From assembly GCA_037179385.1 (NCBI GenBank), contig CM074179.1, positions 7,874,001-7,938,000 on the forward strand: a DNA stretch of 64,000 nucleotides. The letters run 5' to 3'. The position numbers were made by a program, and so were the translations under genes. This DNA comes from Holothuria scabra. Lineage: Eukaryota > Echinodermata > Holothuroidea > Aspidochirotida > Holothuriidae. The number at the start of each line of letters is the position of its first letter. Position 1 is the first letter of the stretch. Below the pieces are notes generated by a model. That model worked only from the letters and a program-made list of their open reading frames with translations. It searched no databases and was not told where the DNA came from. Shown piece after piece: positions 1 through 10,303 of the stretch.

Positions 1-213
1 GGTTTGAATACTCCTCACTCGAAATTTTTTTGTAAGGCAAACCCTGGCGCAACCTCAACATTAAATATAGTTGCACCGGGATGTGACCCAGAAAATGGCA
101 GCTTGATCATCTCAGTCAAGTCTTGTAACACGGATCTAATACCTTTAAATGTTACCAACGATTCCTTAACCGATTCTCGTAAGAACTGTACATTGTATTT
201 TCCGTGTAGTTAG
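1..213 (+). CDS. possible 3'-terminal exon of a secreted Cys-rich protein (partial)
   Basis: The reading frame is open from the first base of the window to a TAG at 211-213. The peptide contains five cysteines and three N-glycosylation sequons (NVT, NDS, NCT), and ends in CTLYFPCS. This composition is typical of an extracellular domain. I do not recognise the family; a galactose-binding (SUEL-like) lectin end is only a guess. No splice acceptor is visible because the frame runs off the left edge. Chance opening of about 210 bases is possible, so confidence is low. Confidence 0.3.
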   Translation, partial: GLNTPHSKFFCKANPGATSTLNIVAPGCDPENGSLIISVKSCNTDLIPLNVTNDSLTDSRKNCTLYFPCS

Positions 214-2400
214 CCTCCTCAGCCCCTTCTCTCTTGATGTTTATTTCACCATTGTCTTCCCTCACCAAAGTACGACTAGGCTGCAGGCATTAACTTCTGT
301 TGTTCATATTATGAGTTACCACTTAGGGACCTTTAGCCCTATGTTACACCATTAACGTTTGGGTAGCCTCCCACTCAATTTCAGGAGCCAAACCCTCTCT
401 CGAGTATGCCAATATCCGTGACCTTGAAACTGGAGCTAAGGGAAGTCAAGAACAAAATGCAAAGAGAAAGTAGTGTCCTTGCACAAACACACACACCCCT
501 CCAACAGAGTCCAGCAGCGGAAACGCACCCCTGCTGTTCATTAAGAAACTGTTATATATTTAGGAAAGCAGTAGCATAGCAAGGAAATAATACCTGTGTG
601 CCAGAGCACATTTTGAGGGGGCTAAATCCATAGTGCTGACATTTAACATAGCATATTCTTGACATTTTGGGGGAGGGGGGCATTACGGATGTTTCTGGAC
701 CTAGCCCCTCATGGATACGCCAAAGTAGGGAAAACGCTTCCTAGCTAACCTTCTTCGAAGAAGAATGATTTTCATTCAATTCTATAAATAACCACTTTAC
801 CCGATAGCTGACTATTGTATTCTGCACAAAACCTTTTAGGTTGGAGCAGGGCCCTATTTGTGTAGTTAGAACGGACAGGGAGCTGCAAGACATACTAAAG
901 CTCAAAGGGTCAGCAGTTAAGTCATAATTTTACTCACGACCCTACTCATGGCAATATCGAAGACGTGAAGATATTGAAGATTGAAATGATTGGCTACCCG
1001 TAGTGCAAAGCATTTGTTGTAAGGAAAGCTGAGGCTATTTAACTCAAAACAGATGCAACAGGGACAGCAGTTGATGATAACTACACTCTTAAAATGTTGG
1101 GTATTTCTTTTTGGTCAATGTGATTTTTCTTAGGAGTTGGTTATTAGTGAAGTATAACCTTACGTTTGGTAACTTCGACACGTTACTTTAGCCAACATAT
1201 CAGTTAAGCATCCTTGATTAGCACTGGTTAACATTGGAGGCACTTTTATTCAATCAGTTATGGATGAACTTTCAGTTCTAAACGATATTTTGTTGGTCAA
1301 TGCTATGTTGCTGAGAAGTTGCTGTGGTTACTCAGGGAGGTGTTAGGTCTCCCTGGGTTACTCAAGAGACTGGGCACTTGATAGAAAGCAACACTCAAGA
1401 CAGGCATCTTTGATCAACATTTTACATCAGCACTGGCGTCAACCCCATTTTGTGTACTACTCAATTCATATATTGCGTTTGACAATTATTTGTTGATCAA
1501 TAGCATTTTGCTGGTAAAATTGTTAACCGTAGTAATTATAGGCGTTAGTAGGCAACATGTCTAAGGCCAACTTCGAACGAATATTTCTTTTTTGTATATC
1601 TTACTTACTTCATGGTTTGTTAAACTCTCCTTTCACATCGGTTCCTTGATAAAAGGTAGAAATGATAATGGACCAACATGTTACCACCGACCAAATCCTA
1701 TTGCATGTATACCAAAATATCATGTACATGGAATATTTAATCATATGGCGCTTTTTGAACCTCGGTGAGTTATTGGGCTTAGCCATTGATCATGATTCAC
1801 TAGAATGATACGGCGTGAGACGGTGCCTCTTTCTGACATTACACCCATTTTAGCTGACACCTTATTCGTTAAATCCAGCCATTTTCAACAGGCGTTTGGA
1901 CAAGATTGTGTCACGGGAGGGTCTGGGGCATTGGAGTTTATCCCGGGGATACGGAGATAGATCCTACCCCAACATTTGACAAGAGCGGCCCATGAAATCA
2001 GCCTTATGAGAGATTCCTGCCCCTTGAACGTTGGACAATGATACTTTGCCCTTGATTTCGGAATCCATCATTGATATGAGGTATCTTGCATTTAACCTTC
2101 AGAAATTGGGCATTCACGTTCACAAACTTCATAAGGATAGATTTGTTTTCCACGTATAGTGTGACTAGAATAGAATTCAGTGGCTTAATTAGTTACCAAA
2201 TAACTCTCAAACTCTGAAAACCAGTTTAGATCCAGTAAAGTTATAAAATAAAATGAAATGAAAAAAAAAAATACCTGAATAAAATTGAAAATTTCTAGAC
2301 AAATCTTTTAAATTATTGATATTTGGGACAAAAACATATTAAAAGGGTACTTCATTTTCCAAAATTAAAGAAAAATATTTTAATATTACAAACATGTTTA
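214..2400. other. intergenic; degenerate repeat fragments only
   Basis: No convincing gene. Around 600-715 there is a decayed G-run-rich stretch ending in a hAT-like terminus (GGATACGCCA). Between about 1080 and 1560 variants of TTGGTCAATG and CAATGCTATG recur several times, suggesting an old repeat. The stretch 1890-2000 resembles the units at 8580-9110 (CCCAACATTTGA, ATCCCGGGGATA). Confidence 0.4.
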
Positions 2401-2404
2401 TATT

Positions 2405-2645
2405 TACAACCGACAGCATAGCCAAGTGGTAAGAGCATCCGGTTTGCAATAGGGAGGGTGGAAGTTCGAGTCCTGGTCGGATCAAACCGAAGACTTTAAA
2501 AAAGAAACTACTGTTTTGTGCTCAGCATAAGCAATGAAGTAAGGACACAAGCCAGAGTGCCATTACTTGAAAAAAGGCCAGTACCGGCTCGACTTAAACC
2601 AATTGGCTGAAAACTGGGCCGTAAAAATCTCAACCAACTACAAAA
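2405..2645 (+). repeat. tRNA-derived SINE, copy 1
   Basis: A tRNA-like head lies at about 2409-2480, with an A-box-like TAGCCAAGTGGTAAGAGC and a B-box-like GTTCGAGTCC. The anticodon stem is degraded, so this is not a working tRNA. The body that follows (GTGCTCAGCATAA, then ACCGGCTCGACTTAAACC and GGCTGAAAACTGG) recurs at 31610-31740 with scattered differences. An internal pol III promoter followed by a tRNA-unrelated body shared between loci is the hallmark of a SINE. Confidence 0.6.
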
Positions 2646-4845
2646 ACGAGCATTCTTTCTTGATATTTACATCATTTAGGTATATCCCTAGTCATTGTTT
2701 GGGTTGTTTGGGGGGGGGGGGGGAATTGATAGTAATCTCAATGTAAGTTTGTTATTTGCGGTTTTCATCGTTCAAATATCGGCCAAGTCATGAAGCCTAT
2801 TTAAGAGTGGATGCCTTTTCTAATGCTCATAAAACAGAAAAATAGGAAATCCACACCTTCCTCCCTCCTAGCCGGTTTTCAAGAGACCATCATGTAGTTA
2901 ACTTCTCCCTTTGCAAAAACAAAATCAAAACAAAAATAATGCGTGTTCTTTAGTTTTTTTTTTTTTTTAAGTTTTTTTTTTTGTAATACAGGCCAAATTG
3001 GTGTATCCTTACCACCATTGCACAAGAGCTGAAGGGACCATACCCTTGAATATCGCAGTTTCCTGAAATAAACACCATCATGATTTGGCAACCAGAAGCT
3101 TTTTTGGCAAAAGCTTCCAAACTCTTAAAACCCCTTCAACACTTCACTCTCTGAAGTTCCAGAAGCAGCTATTTCGGTCATAGAATATTCCTGGTCATGT
3201 AATCTGGTACCCAATACCCTGCTTGATCCAGTGATCATACAAGGCTTCACTAGTTTACTACATACGGCCTAAAATAACTGTTATTACTTGAAATAATAAT
3301 AGGTGTAGTTGCGTGCAAAATCAGTTTTTCTTTGAACCTTTCGATGGGTACACAATAGATATTTTGAATTAGGGCTTTGTCACATATGTACTGGTTTTTG
3401 ACACATGTATTCCCGTATTAGTGTAATTAGTGTATGGTTGTATGCCTGAACATTTTAACTCACACCTACAAGAGCACCGAGTCTATCAATTTGCCTGAAA
3501 AATAAAAAAGACTGACGGTGCTTAACTTCTCTAAACTCCACTGTGACGGTGAGGTTACTATAATGGCCGGTAGGTATATTTCGAATTCTCGTAAAACTTA
3601 CAGGCGTTCCAATCTTCGTTAGCTGACAAGATATATCAGGACGAAAAGTTTTTCATCGTATTTCATATAGTCACCTGAAATTTCATGTTGCGTATCCCTT
3701 CTGGACTGTGACTCCAAATCCATGCGAAGTAAATGTGCTGTTTATACTTCATGTTAGCCAACTTGAAAGTGTGGTGAACAAACACCTGCTTATGATATCC
3801 CTTCATGATTCTTAGCTTATTCCTCACTTTTCATTTGGCGTTCAAACGAGTGTTTTCGCCTTAATCCGCAGATAGCAATATAATATACATATATATTGTT
3901 TACTGAGTATTAAGGCGAGAAATCGTCTGACAAAATGCACCATAGGGCGAATTTACCCCTAAGGCGAAAAAGCCGCTATCCCTTGAAGTTTTGACGCATA
4001 TTTTCAGCATGAATACGTACTTATGTGTAAAAAAATTGAAAATATACCACACGTGCAACACGTATTTACCTCAATGTACACGCCCTTACGTTCAATTATC
4101 CCTCTACACAAATGTATGAGGTGCCATTCAAATAACGTAAATGTTAATCTCAAACTGAAAAGAGCCTGTCCTCCTACACCAAACTTCAATTCCTGTAGGG
4201 GTTAACAGAAGTGTTCCATTGGTTCAACTCTTTGACTGACAGCTTATTCAAGCGATGCAGAGTAAGCTTATACTACACAACATGAACTGTACTGAGATTG
4301 TTTTGATTTTATACATTGAGCTTTTCTATATTCACGCTGAAATGGACTGAGATTGTGTCTGGATTAGGAGGAATTTCAGACATTTGAGGGAGGGGGTTAA
4401 CGTAAGAAGGTAAGGAGAATTGGTACCGCTTGGGGCTATGACCTTTAAAATCAGACGGTAGACCGATTTCCAACGATGGCTCGATCAGTAGTGTTATAAT
4501 TTTAAAGTAGGCCTACTTTTCTAGACATTTAAATTTCACAAACACCTGAACGCTATGTTGATCAATTTCATGGCTTGCCTGCGTTCAGATTTACTCATGT
4601 TTCAAAATAAAGCACCTTGTTCTCAGCCTCTAAGGTTTCAAATATTGATCGACAGTTCACTTTGTAGCTATTGTAAAGATTCGTTGGAGTAATGTCTACG
4701 TGGAGCATCGCTATCACTCTGCTAATAGTACACCGAGAAAATAGCTTTTACTTCTATCTCTTTTCAAATTTTAAGAAGTGGTGCTTGCGTTCAAGGTGGT
4801 CGTTTGGGATTCAACTTATTTGTTTTTCTCATTTAACATTCAGGT
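2646..4845. other. intergenic; no gene recognised
   Basis: AT-rich DNA with a G12 run near 2711 and T-tracts near 2955-2985. At about 3850-3980 there is a possible short TIR-like element with TTAAGGCGA/CCTAAGGCGA motifs flanking TA-rich sequence. Open frames here are short and lack coding character. Confidence 0.4.
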
Positions 4846-4849
4846 TTGA

Positions 4850-6660
4850 AATTTCATTCATTCATTCATTCATTTATTAATTTCGTCTGTACAAATATAA
4901 ACTGAAATATAGAACCGGACAGGACACTAGAAAAACAATAGTTTAACGAGCTAGTGCCCATAAAGAGACAATACAACAAAGAATAACAAAAAAGAAAATA
5001 AGAGGAAAAAGGAGAACAAAGAAACAACAAAGTCAACTAAGAAAGCAAAAAAGAAAGGGATGCTTAACAAGTGTACTGGGCGATTAGGTAATTTTTTACG
5101 TTACTCTTAAAAGTAGCATGTGTTCTAACATTTCTTATTTCGTTGGGGAGAGAATTCCAAAGTTTATAACAATAGTTATTTAACAATAATTTACCATGCC
5201 TAGTATGGTGCCTACTAACCGTAAAGAGGGCATTAGTTCTAGTGCTAGGTCGAGCATTGGTAGAAAAGCTAGGGTTAAGGATTTTACTAAATACAAAAGG
5301 AAGACGATTATTAATATACTTATAGATAAAAGAACACATTTTGAAAGTATGAATATCGCTGATCTTAAGGATGCTAAGGTCTCTATGCAGGGTATTCGTG
5401 GAGTGGCGCCGGTCTTTGAAAGTAAGAGTTTTTAAAATCCTATTCTGAAGAACTTGCAGGGGTTTGAGCGAAGAAGGCTTAGACATGCCATATATTTCCA
5501 TACCATAAGACAATTTAGAAAAAACGAGTGAGTAATATAACTGGGTTGCTACAGCAGGGGTAAGTGATGCCCTAAGGCGATAAAAAATTCCATTATATTT
5601 TACGAGGTTGTTACAGAGATCGTCAATGTGTTGCTTAAAGCATAGCTGATCATCGATCAATAGACCCAGGTATTTAACACAGTTTGTTTTGAGGATATTT
5701 ACATCGTTCATGACAAAGTGGTCTGGACAAGAATGGGGTATATGTGAATTAGCATGGAAAATCGAAAAGTTGGTTTTCCCAAGATGTAAAGTAAGTCTAT
5801 TAGCATCAAACCAAGTCTTAAGTTGATTGAGTATAAAATGAGCTTTATCAACAAGGGTAACACAATTACTATCATGGACAAATAGATTCGTGTCATCAGC
5901 AAAGAGTCTTAGAGACTCGTGAGGCACAACATTTTTAATGTCATTTACATAGATTAAAAATAGTAGTGGTCCTAGCACAGAGCCCTGAGGCACGCCTACG
6001 TTAACGAAGGTACAGGTAGAATAAATACCATTTACATACAAGAATTGTTTTCTATTACTCAGATAACTATGCATAATATTAAAGGCTTCACCTCGAATGC
6101 CATAATTTTTTAATTTATCAAGGAGTATTGTGTGGTTGACTGTATCAAAAGCCTTCTTAAGGTCAAGATAAAGGCCCAGAGCATTATCACCACTATCGCG
6201 GTAGGTACGAATACAGTTGACTGTCTCCAAAAGAGCATGACTTGTATCATGGTGTTTCCTAAAACCAAACTGAAAGTCAAAGAGTATATTATTTTTATTT
6301 AAGAAGGACCTTAATCGCTTTTCAATAGACCTCTCTAGCAATTTGTTGATACATGGGAGCAAACTTATGGGACGGTAATTTTCAGGCAACGTTGGATCAC
6401 CTTTTTTAAAGATCGGGATGACTTTAGCCACTTTCAAAGCGTCGGGATAAATACCAGTAGTAAATGCGAGATTGAAAATGTGACACAGTACAGGGGTTAT
6501 AACGTGGGAGACAGACTTCAAAACTTTTGGAGGAATGCCATCGATGCCGGGCGATTTCCCATCTGTAAGAGAATTAATTTCTTTCAAGATTTCGTCGTTA
6601 CTGATGGGGGATAGGAAAATGGTATTAGGTATACTAGGCTGCATTAAATCATTGCTCTAC
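4850..6660 (-). mobile_element. 5'-truncated CR1/L2-like non-LTR retrotransposon
   Basis: The element runs on the - strand. It consists of an uninterrupted reverse transcriptase ORF, about 200 bases of 3' UTR, and a tetranucleotide tail (AATG)n seen on the + strand as repeated CATT at 4855-4875. The endonuclease half is missing, so the copy is 5' truncated near 6650, where an in-frame TAG lies just upstream of the ORF. No target-site duplication was seen, which is usual for CR1/L2-type elements that end in short repeats. Confidence 0.85.
5064..6644 (-). CDS. non-LTR reverse transcriptase (endonuclease-less, truncated ORF2)
   Basis: This ORF of 526 codons without a stop encodes the reverse transcriptase of the LINE at 4850-6660. 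Visible blocks, in order, are NYRPISLLP (about residue 90), GFRKHHDTSHA, LDLKKAFDTVNH (palm motif A), GVPQGSVLGPLLFLIYVNDI (motif B region) and LRLFADDTNLF (motif C with the catalytic FADD). The C-terminal LINE region ends near LWNSLPNEIRN. These motifs place it with the CR1/L2/Jockey group rather than L1. The apurinic endonuclease domain that should precede it is absent, so this copy cannot be autonomous. The intact frame suggests a recent insertion. The first ATG is only the first in-frame start inside the truncated copy. Confidence 0.9.
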   Translation of the reverse strand: MQPSIPNTIFLSPISNDEILKEINSLTDGKSPGIDGIPPKVLKSVSHVITPVLCHIFNLAFTTGIYPDALKVAKVIPIFKKGDPTLPENYRPISLLPCINKLLERSIEKRLRSFLNKNNILFDFQFGFRKHHDTSHALLETVNCIRTYRDSGDNALGLYLDLKKAFDTVNHTILLDKLKNYGIRGEAFNIMHSYLSNRKQFLYVNGIYSTCTFVNVGVPQGSVLGPLLFLIYVNDIKNVVPHESLRLFADDTNLFVHDSNCVTLVDKAHFILNQLKTWFDANRLTLHLGKTNFSIFHANSHIPHSCPDHFVMNDVNILKTNCVKYLGLLIDDQLCFKQHIDDLCNNLVKYNGIFYRLRASLTPAVATQLYYSLVFSKLSYGMEIYGMSKPSSLKPLQVLQNRILKTLTFKDRRHSTNTLHRDLSILKISDIHTFKMCSFIYKYINNRLPFVFSKILNPSFSTNARPSTRTNALFTVSRHHTRHGKLLLNNYCYKLWNSLPNEIRNVRTHATFKSNVKNYLIAQYTC

Positions 6661-7440
6661 CACTGTAGCTGTTGTAGCACTCAAGTATATCATAAGCGAT
6701 GTTGATTGTAATTGGTATCTCAGTGTGTCACATGATGTGTGACTCCGAGTAACCTATGCTTCCATTGTGTTCACGTTGAGTAAAAACCAATGAAAACATA
6801 TTCTTCATTGGCCTCTTAGCTAACAACAAATGTTATGTAATTTTTTTGTGTATTTGATATATATGCTGCCAATCAGTTAACCAGATGTGAAACATAACTA
6901 TATGAAGAGGTTTTGTAGTGTACTTCGCTTCCTCCCTGAAGTGATAAGATGTAACCAGGCAGATCGGGGGGAAGGTTCTAAAGTAAGAAGGAATTTTGTC
7001 ATGACATACCAAAGAGGTGTCTGCCAATAAATTCACTAGGCTGAATTTAAATATTCACTTACGTTGTAAACAGTGTCCAGAAACTTGTGATTGGTTATTT
7101 TGACATAGGTATCCACTGCCTTGTATCGTACCCATGGGACTGTCTGCCTCATATGCTTATCATTAGCCTTTATGTTCATTTATCATTCATATGTCATAAA
7201 AACTCCATGCAGAAGTAATTAATATTTTCTGCTAATTTTATGCCAATTTTTTCTATATAAATACTGCAGAAAAGTTCTGGCAGTGCGTTATTTTATTATA
7301 AAGTCAAGATTTGCAATTAAACTTGCTAGTTTCAAACCTTAGGCCTTCACGACAGGACCTTCACTTCAGACCTTCACGATTTGGTCAGTATTTTCTTTCT
7401 ATAGGATGTTATTTTTTTTTTCATTTCCTCATTTTGGTAT
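6661..7440. other. intergenic; nothing recognised
   Basis: AT-rich unique-looking sequence with no ORF, RNA or repeat that I can support. Confidence 0.35.
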
Positions 7441-7449
7441 CTGATAAAT

Positions 7450-7905
7450 ACTTTCAGCGATTTCAACCTGGCTATATGGCCAGGTCAACGCGCCAAAATC
7501 GCAGAAAAAAAATCCTGTTTAGGAATTACCTGAAACTTTTCCACGAAAGAGCCAAACATGGTGAGGACTTTGAAAACATGAAATAATTACTGCGTTTAAG
7601 TCAAGTACTAAATACCAATTAAAAGGGGCCTGGCCTAATTGTAATTTTAGAGTTAAAACTGCCACGCAGTTTTCATCTCAATATCCTAAAACGGGTCACA
7701 TTGCTTTTGTTACACTGAATAGGAAATAATACGGAAGTGATAAAGGAGTTCTCGTTTAGGCCTATCATGCATAAAACACTTTCCCGCGTTTTCGACCTGA
7801 CTATATGCCCAAGTCGAAAACGTCGAAATCGCAGAAAAAGTTCCCTTCTTAGGAATTACAGGAAACTTCACGAAAGAGCCAAAAACTGTTAAACAAGTTC
7901 CAATT
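7450..7905 (+). repeat. diverged direct duplication, unit about 110 bp
   Basis: Two related blocks lie about 330 bp apart, at about 7455-7580 and 7785-7890. Both contain a CGATTTCAACCTGGC-like segment, TCGCAGAAAAA, TAGGAATTAC, GAAACTT and ACGAAAGAGCCAAA. They are probably parts of an old transposable element. Confidence 0.5.
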
Positions 7906-8129
7906 TCAAAATGGATTACCAAAATCCACGTTCTTCCATTCATGTCATACAATACCACCCTGTCCATTTTTGTGGTGTAAAAGCTAAATATTTCAGTCCT
8001 CCCATACCTCACGTATATTTATCAATGAAATGTTCAGCATTTGCTAAAAAATACAGAAGATATGTGTGATATAGGACGTTTACAGCTTTCGTTTTTGGGA
8101 TATAAACCATCTCAACCATATCTACATTA

Positions 8130-8370
8130 TGCATCAGTCCAACAATGGTTGATTGTTCGTCTTGATATAGCCCGGCTTCCGCGATTTCCAGTTTCCAACA
8201 GGGGCATTTAAGCTATATTTCTTTATAGAAAGGGTGAGATCTAAAAGTTATGCATCAGTCAAATAGTGGTTGATTGTTCGCCTTGATATGGCCCGGTTCT
8301 CTCGAATTCCAGTTTCCCACCAGAGCTGGCATTTAAGTTTTATTTCTGTAGAGATAGTGTGAGATGGGGT
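8130..8370 (+). repeat. tandem duplication, unit about 120 bp
   Basis: The segment from TGCATCAGTCCAACAATGG to GGGTGAGATC (8132-8245) is followed at once by a diverged second copy from TGCATCAGTCAAATAGTGG to GTGTGAGATG (8252-8366). Both share TTGATTGTTCG and GGCATTTAAG. A weaker third resemblance is seen near 9170. Confidence 0.6.
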
Positions 8371-8559
8371 GAGAGGGGTTTTCGACCATGAATACATTTT
8401 AAACATGTTCTCTCACAAGAGGTTACCAAATTAAGGAATTTTCACCCGCTCAGCGACCTTCAGATACTTTGAGGTTTTACAACCCTATTTATAACCAGGG
8501 AGCTGCCTAAAATGTATGCCTTTACTGTTTACGAGAGCACGCTGAATTATTTACTGTAG

Positions 8560-9110
8560 GTCGGTTGCGTTAGGCGCAATTGCCCGCGGTCATTTATTTT
8601 ATCCCCGGGATAGGGAAGGGGTCTTCGCTGCCTTTTGGCATATCCCTCCCAACACTTGAAGTATCCGGTGGTGGTCATACATTTTTTTACTGTTATGAAC
8701 ATTTAAAGCTAACGTTTGTTGGGTTACACCCAGAAACCCCATTTACATTACGGTCCGGGGAAACCTTAAGGGGCCTCTGGTACACCCCTCCCAACATTTG
8801 AAACTTCTGGCAATGGTCATTTCTTATACACCAAGGAACGGCGAATAATTTGCGATAGGTTTGGTTGAGTATCCTTCCGATGTCATGTAGCCTACTTCCC
8901 TGGCGGTCTTCACTGGCGTTTGACAGACCCCTCCCAACACTTTAAGTTTCTGGCAACCGTCATTCAAAGATATCGATGTAGTGTTCTTTCAATGTGAAGT
9001 ACTTTCAGGAGGTTACCTTCCGAGGTCATCTAGTCCACCTGGGGATGGAGTTGATGGTCCCTCATTTCTAAACCCAACACTGAAAACCCGGCAGACGTCA
9101 AGTTTCTTGA
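8560..9110 (+). repeat. diverged tandem repeat, about 142-bp period
   Basis: The core CCTCCCAACACTTGAA, followed by TTCTGGCAATGGTCAT, recurs near 8645, 8787, 8928 and (weakly) 9065. Spacing is about 140 bp. The units are diverged and carry no coding potential. A related block lies at 1890-2000. Confidence 0.55.
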
Positions 9111-9751
9111 CTTAGAACCCGTACCTATCCGAGCGGTGAGTATAAAAATTGGCAACTTTTTAAGGTCAATATACCCCGGTTCTCTCAGCTCCTGGTCTAT
9201 AAGGGATATTTTTCTCCATTTTCATTTTGACGAATAATCGCCGTTCTTTGTTAATCTAGACATACATTGGCATTAGAATTTAGAGAACGATGACGATTAC
9301 ATTGAAACATTGATTGAAACAATCTACAAGATGTCGTATTTCAATCGTAACAATTGCCTGTTTAGGGTCACTGAATGAAGCTAAGTTAGAGTCTATATGT
9401 TCTTTGAAAAGTGAAAATAACGTACAAGGCTAAGTGCAAGAATCTAAGGCTTTACAAATATTTAGGTTAAGAAAGGGATGTTGCGAGTCCGGTTGCAGTA
9501 GAGCAACACCGAAACAATCGAGGAAAGTTAATGTTGCGCTGGTTTCCACATCTTTCAAATTCATTGTTATAAAGATACCACATTGCCGTTCGAAAACTAT
9601 GATGAACAATGCATGCCTCGCCTTTTCACTGGAATGGGGTTCAAACTGCACCTCGTAGTGTTTGTTTTAAACGTGGGAGTAATGAGGTAACCCTTTGCCC
9701 CAACTGACTCTGAAGAGCGAACTTGTGCAAGCGGCACCTTTACTTGCCATT

Positions 9752-9806
9752 TTTTGTTTTTGTTTTTTTTATTTTTTATTTTTTTTCTTGTTTTTTGTTT
9801 TGTCTG
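9752..9806 (+). repeat. T-rich low-complexity tract
   Basis: A run of thymines interrupted by single G, A or C bases. The short open frame across it is an artefact of composition. Confidence 0.6.
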
Positions 9807-10244
9807 TCTTCCAACGTGATGCTGCCTTCGGCCGCGTAGTTGGCTTGGGCGTGTTGTTGCCTTCCGGGGTGGAGTTGCAGTTAGGAATCATGGTTTTTAA
9901 TTGTTTTGTTTCGTTATTGCTAATCCAGTCAGTTCCAAGCACATAAAATGTCCCCCGCCCGCCTGTACTGCGGCTTAACTATCGAAGCGGAGGTGAGATT
10001 CCTAAAAGCCTCCTCGTGCCACAATCGATGGTTTAAATAATCACCGATGTAAAACCGACTGGTAACGAAAGAAAATACGTAAAGATTAAATCAATTGTCG
10101 AAACAATAATAAAGAACAACGTTATTTACACTTTTACAACAACGCCGTTAAAAAAGACTTCTCATCGACAATTTCATTTTGCTTAATCCGTATACGTGTC
10201 AAACTTGTGACATTTTTCAAATGCTCTGTACACTTTTATTTCAG

Positions 10245-10303
10245 CTGAAAATCCAGCTTTTGAAAATGAAGTGCAAGAAACAGGGAGATCCAATGAGGTG
10301 ATG
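10245..10303 (+). CDS. dispanin gene 1, first recognised exon (59 bp)
   Basis: Acceptor TTTATTTCAG and donor ATG|GTAAGC bound a 59-bp exon that encodes NPAFENEVQETG. It enters in phase 1 (G|CT) and ends in phase 0. The gene 2 exon at 27004-27062 has the same length, phase and similar residues (EMPETGKS), which supports it as real. Confidence 0.75.

Noticed and set aside
9946..10010. Candidate first exon of dispanin gene 1 (ATG at about 9948, donor GCGGAG|GTGAGA)
   Set aside because: It ends in phase 0, but the next exon needs phase 1; joining them gives a stop. No equivalent is seen in gene 2.
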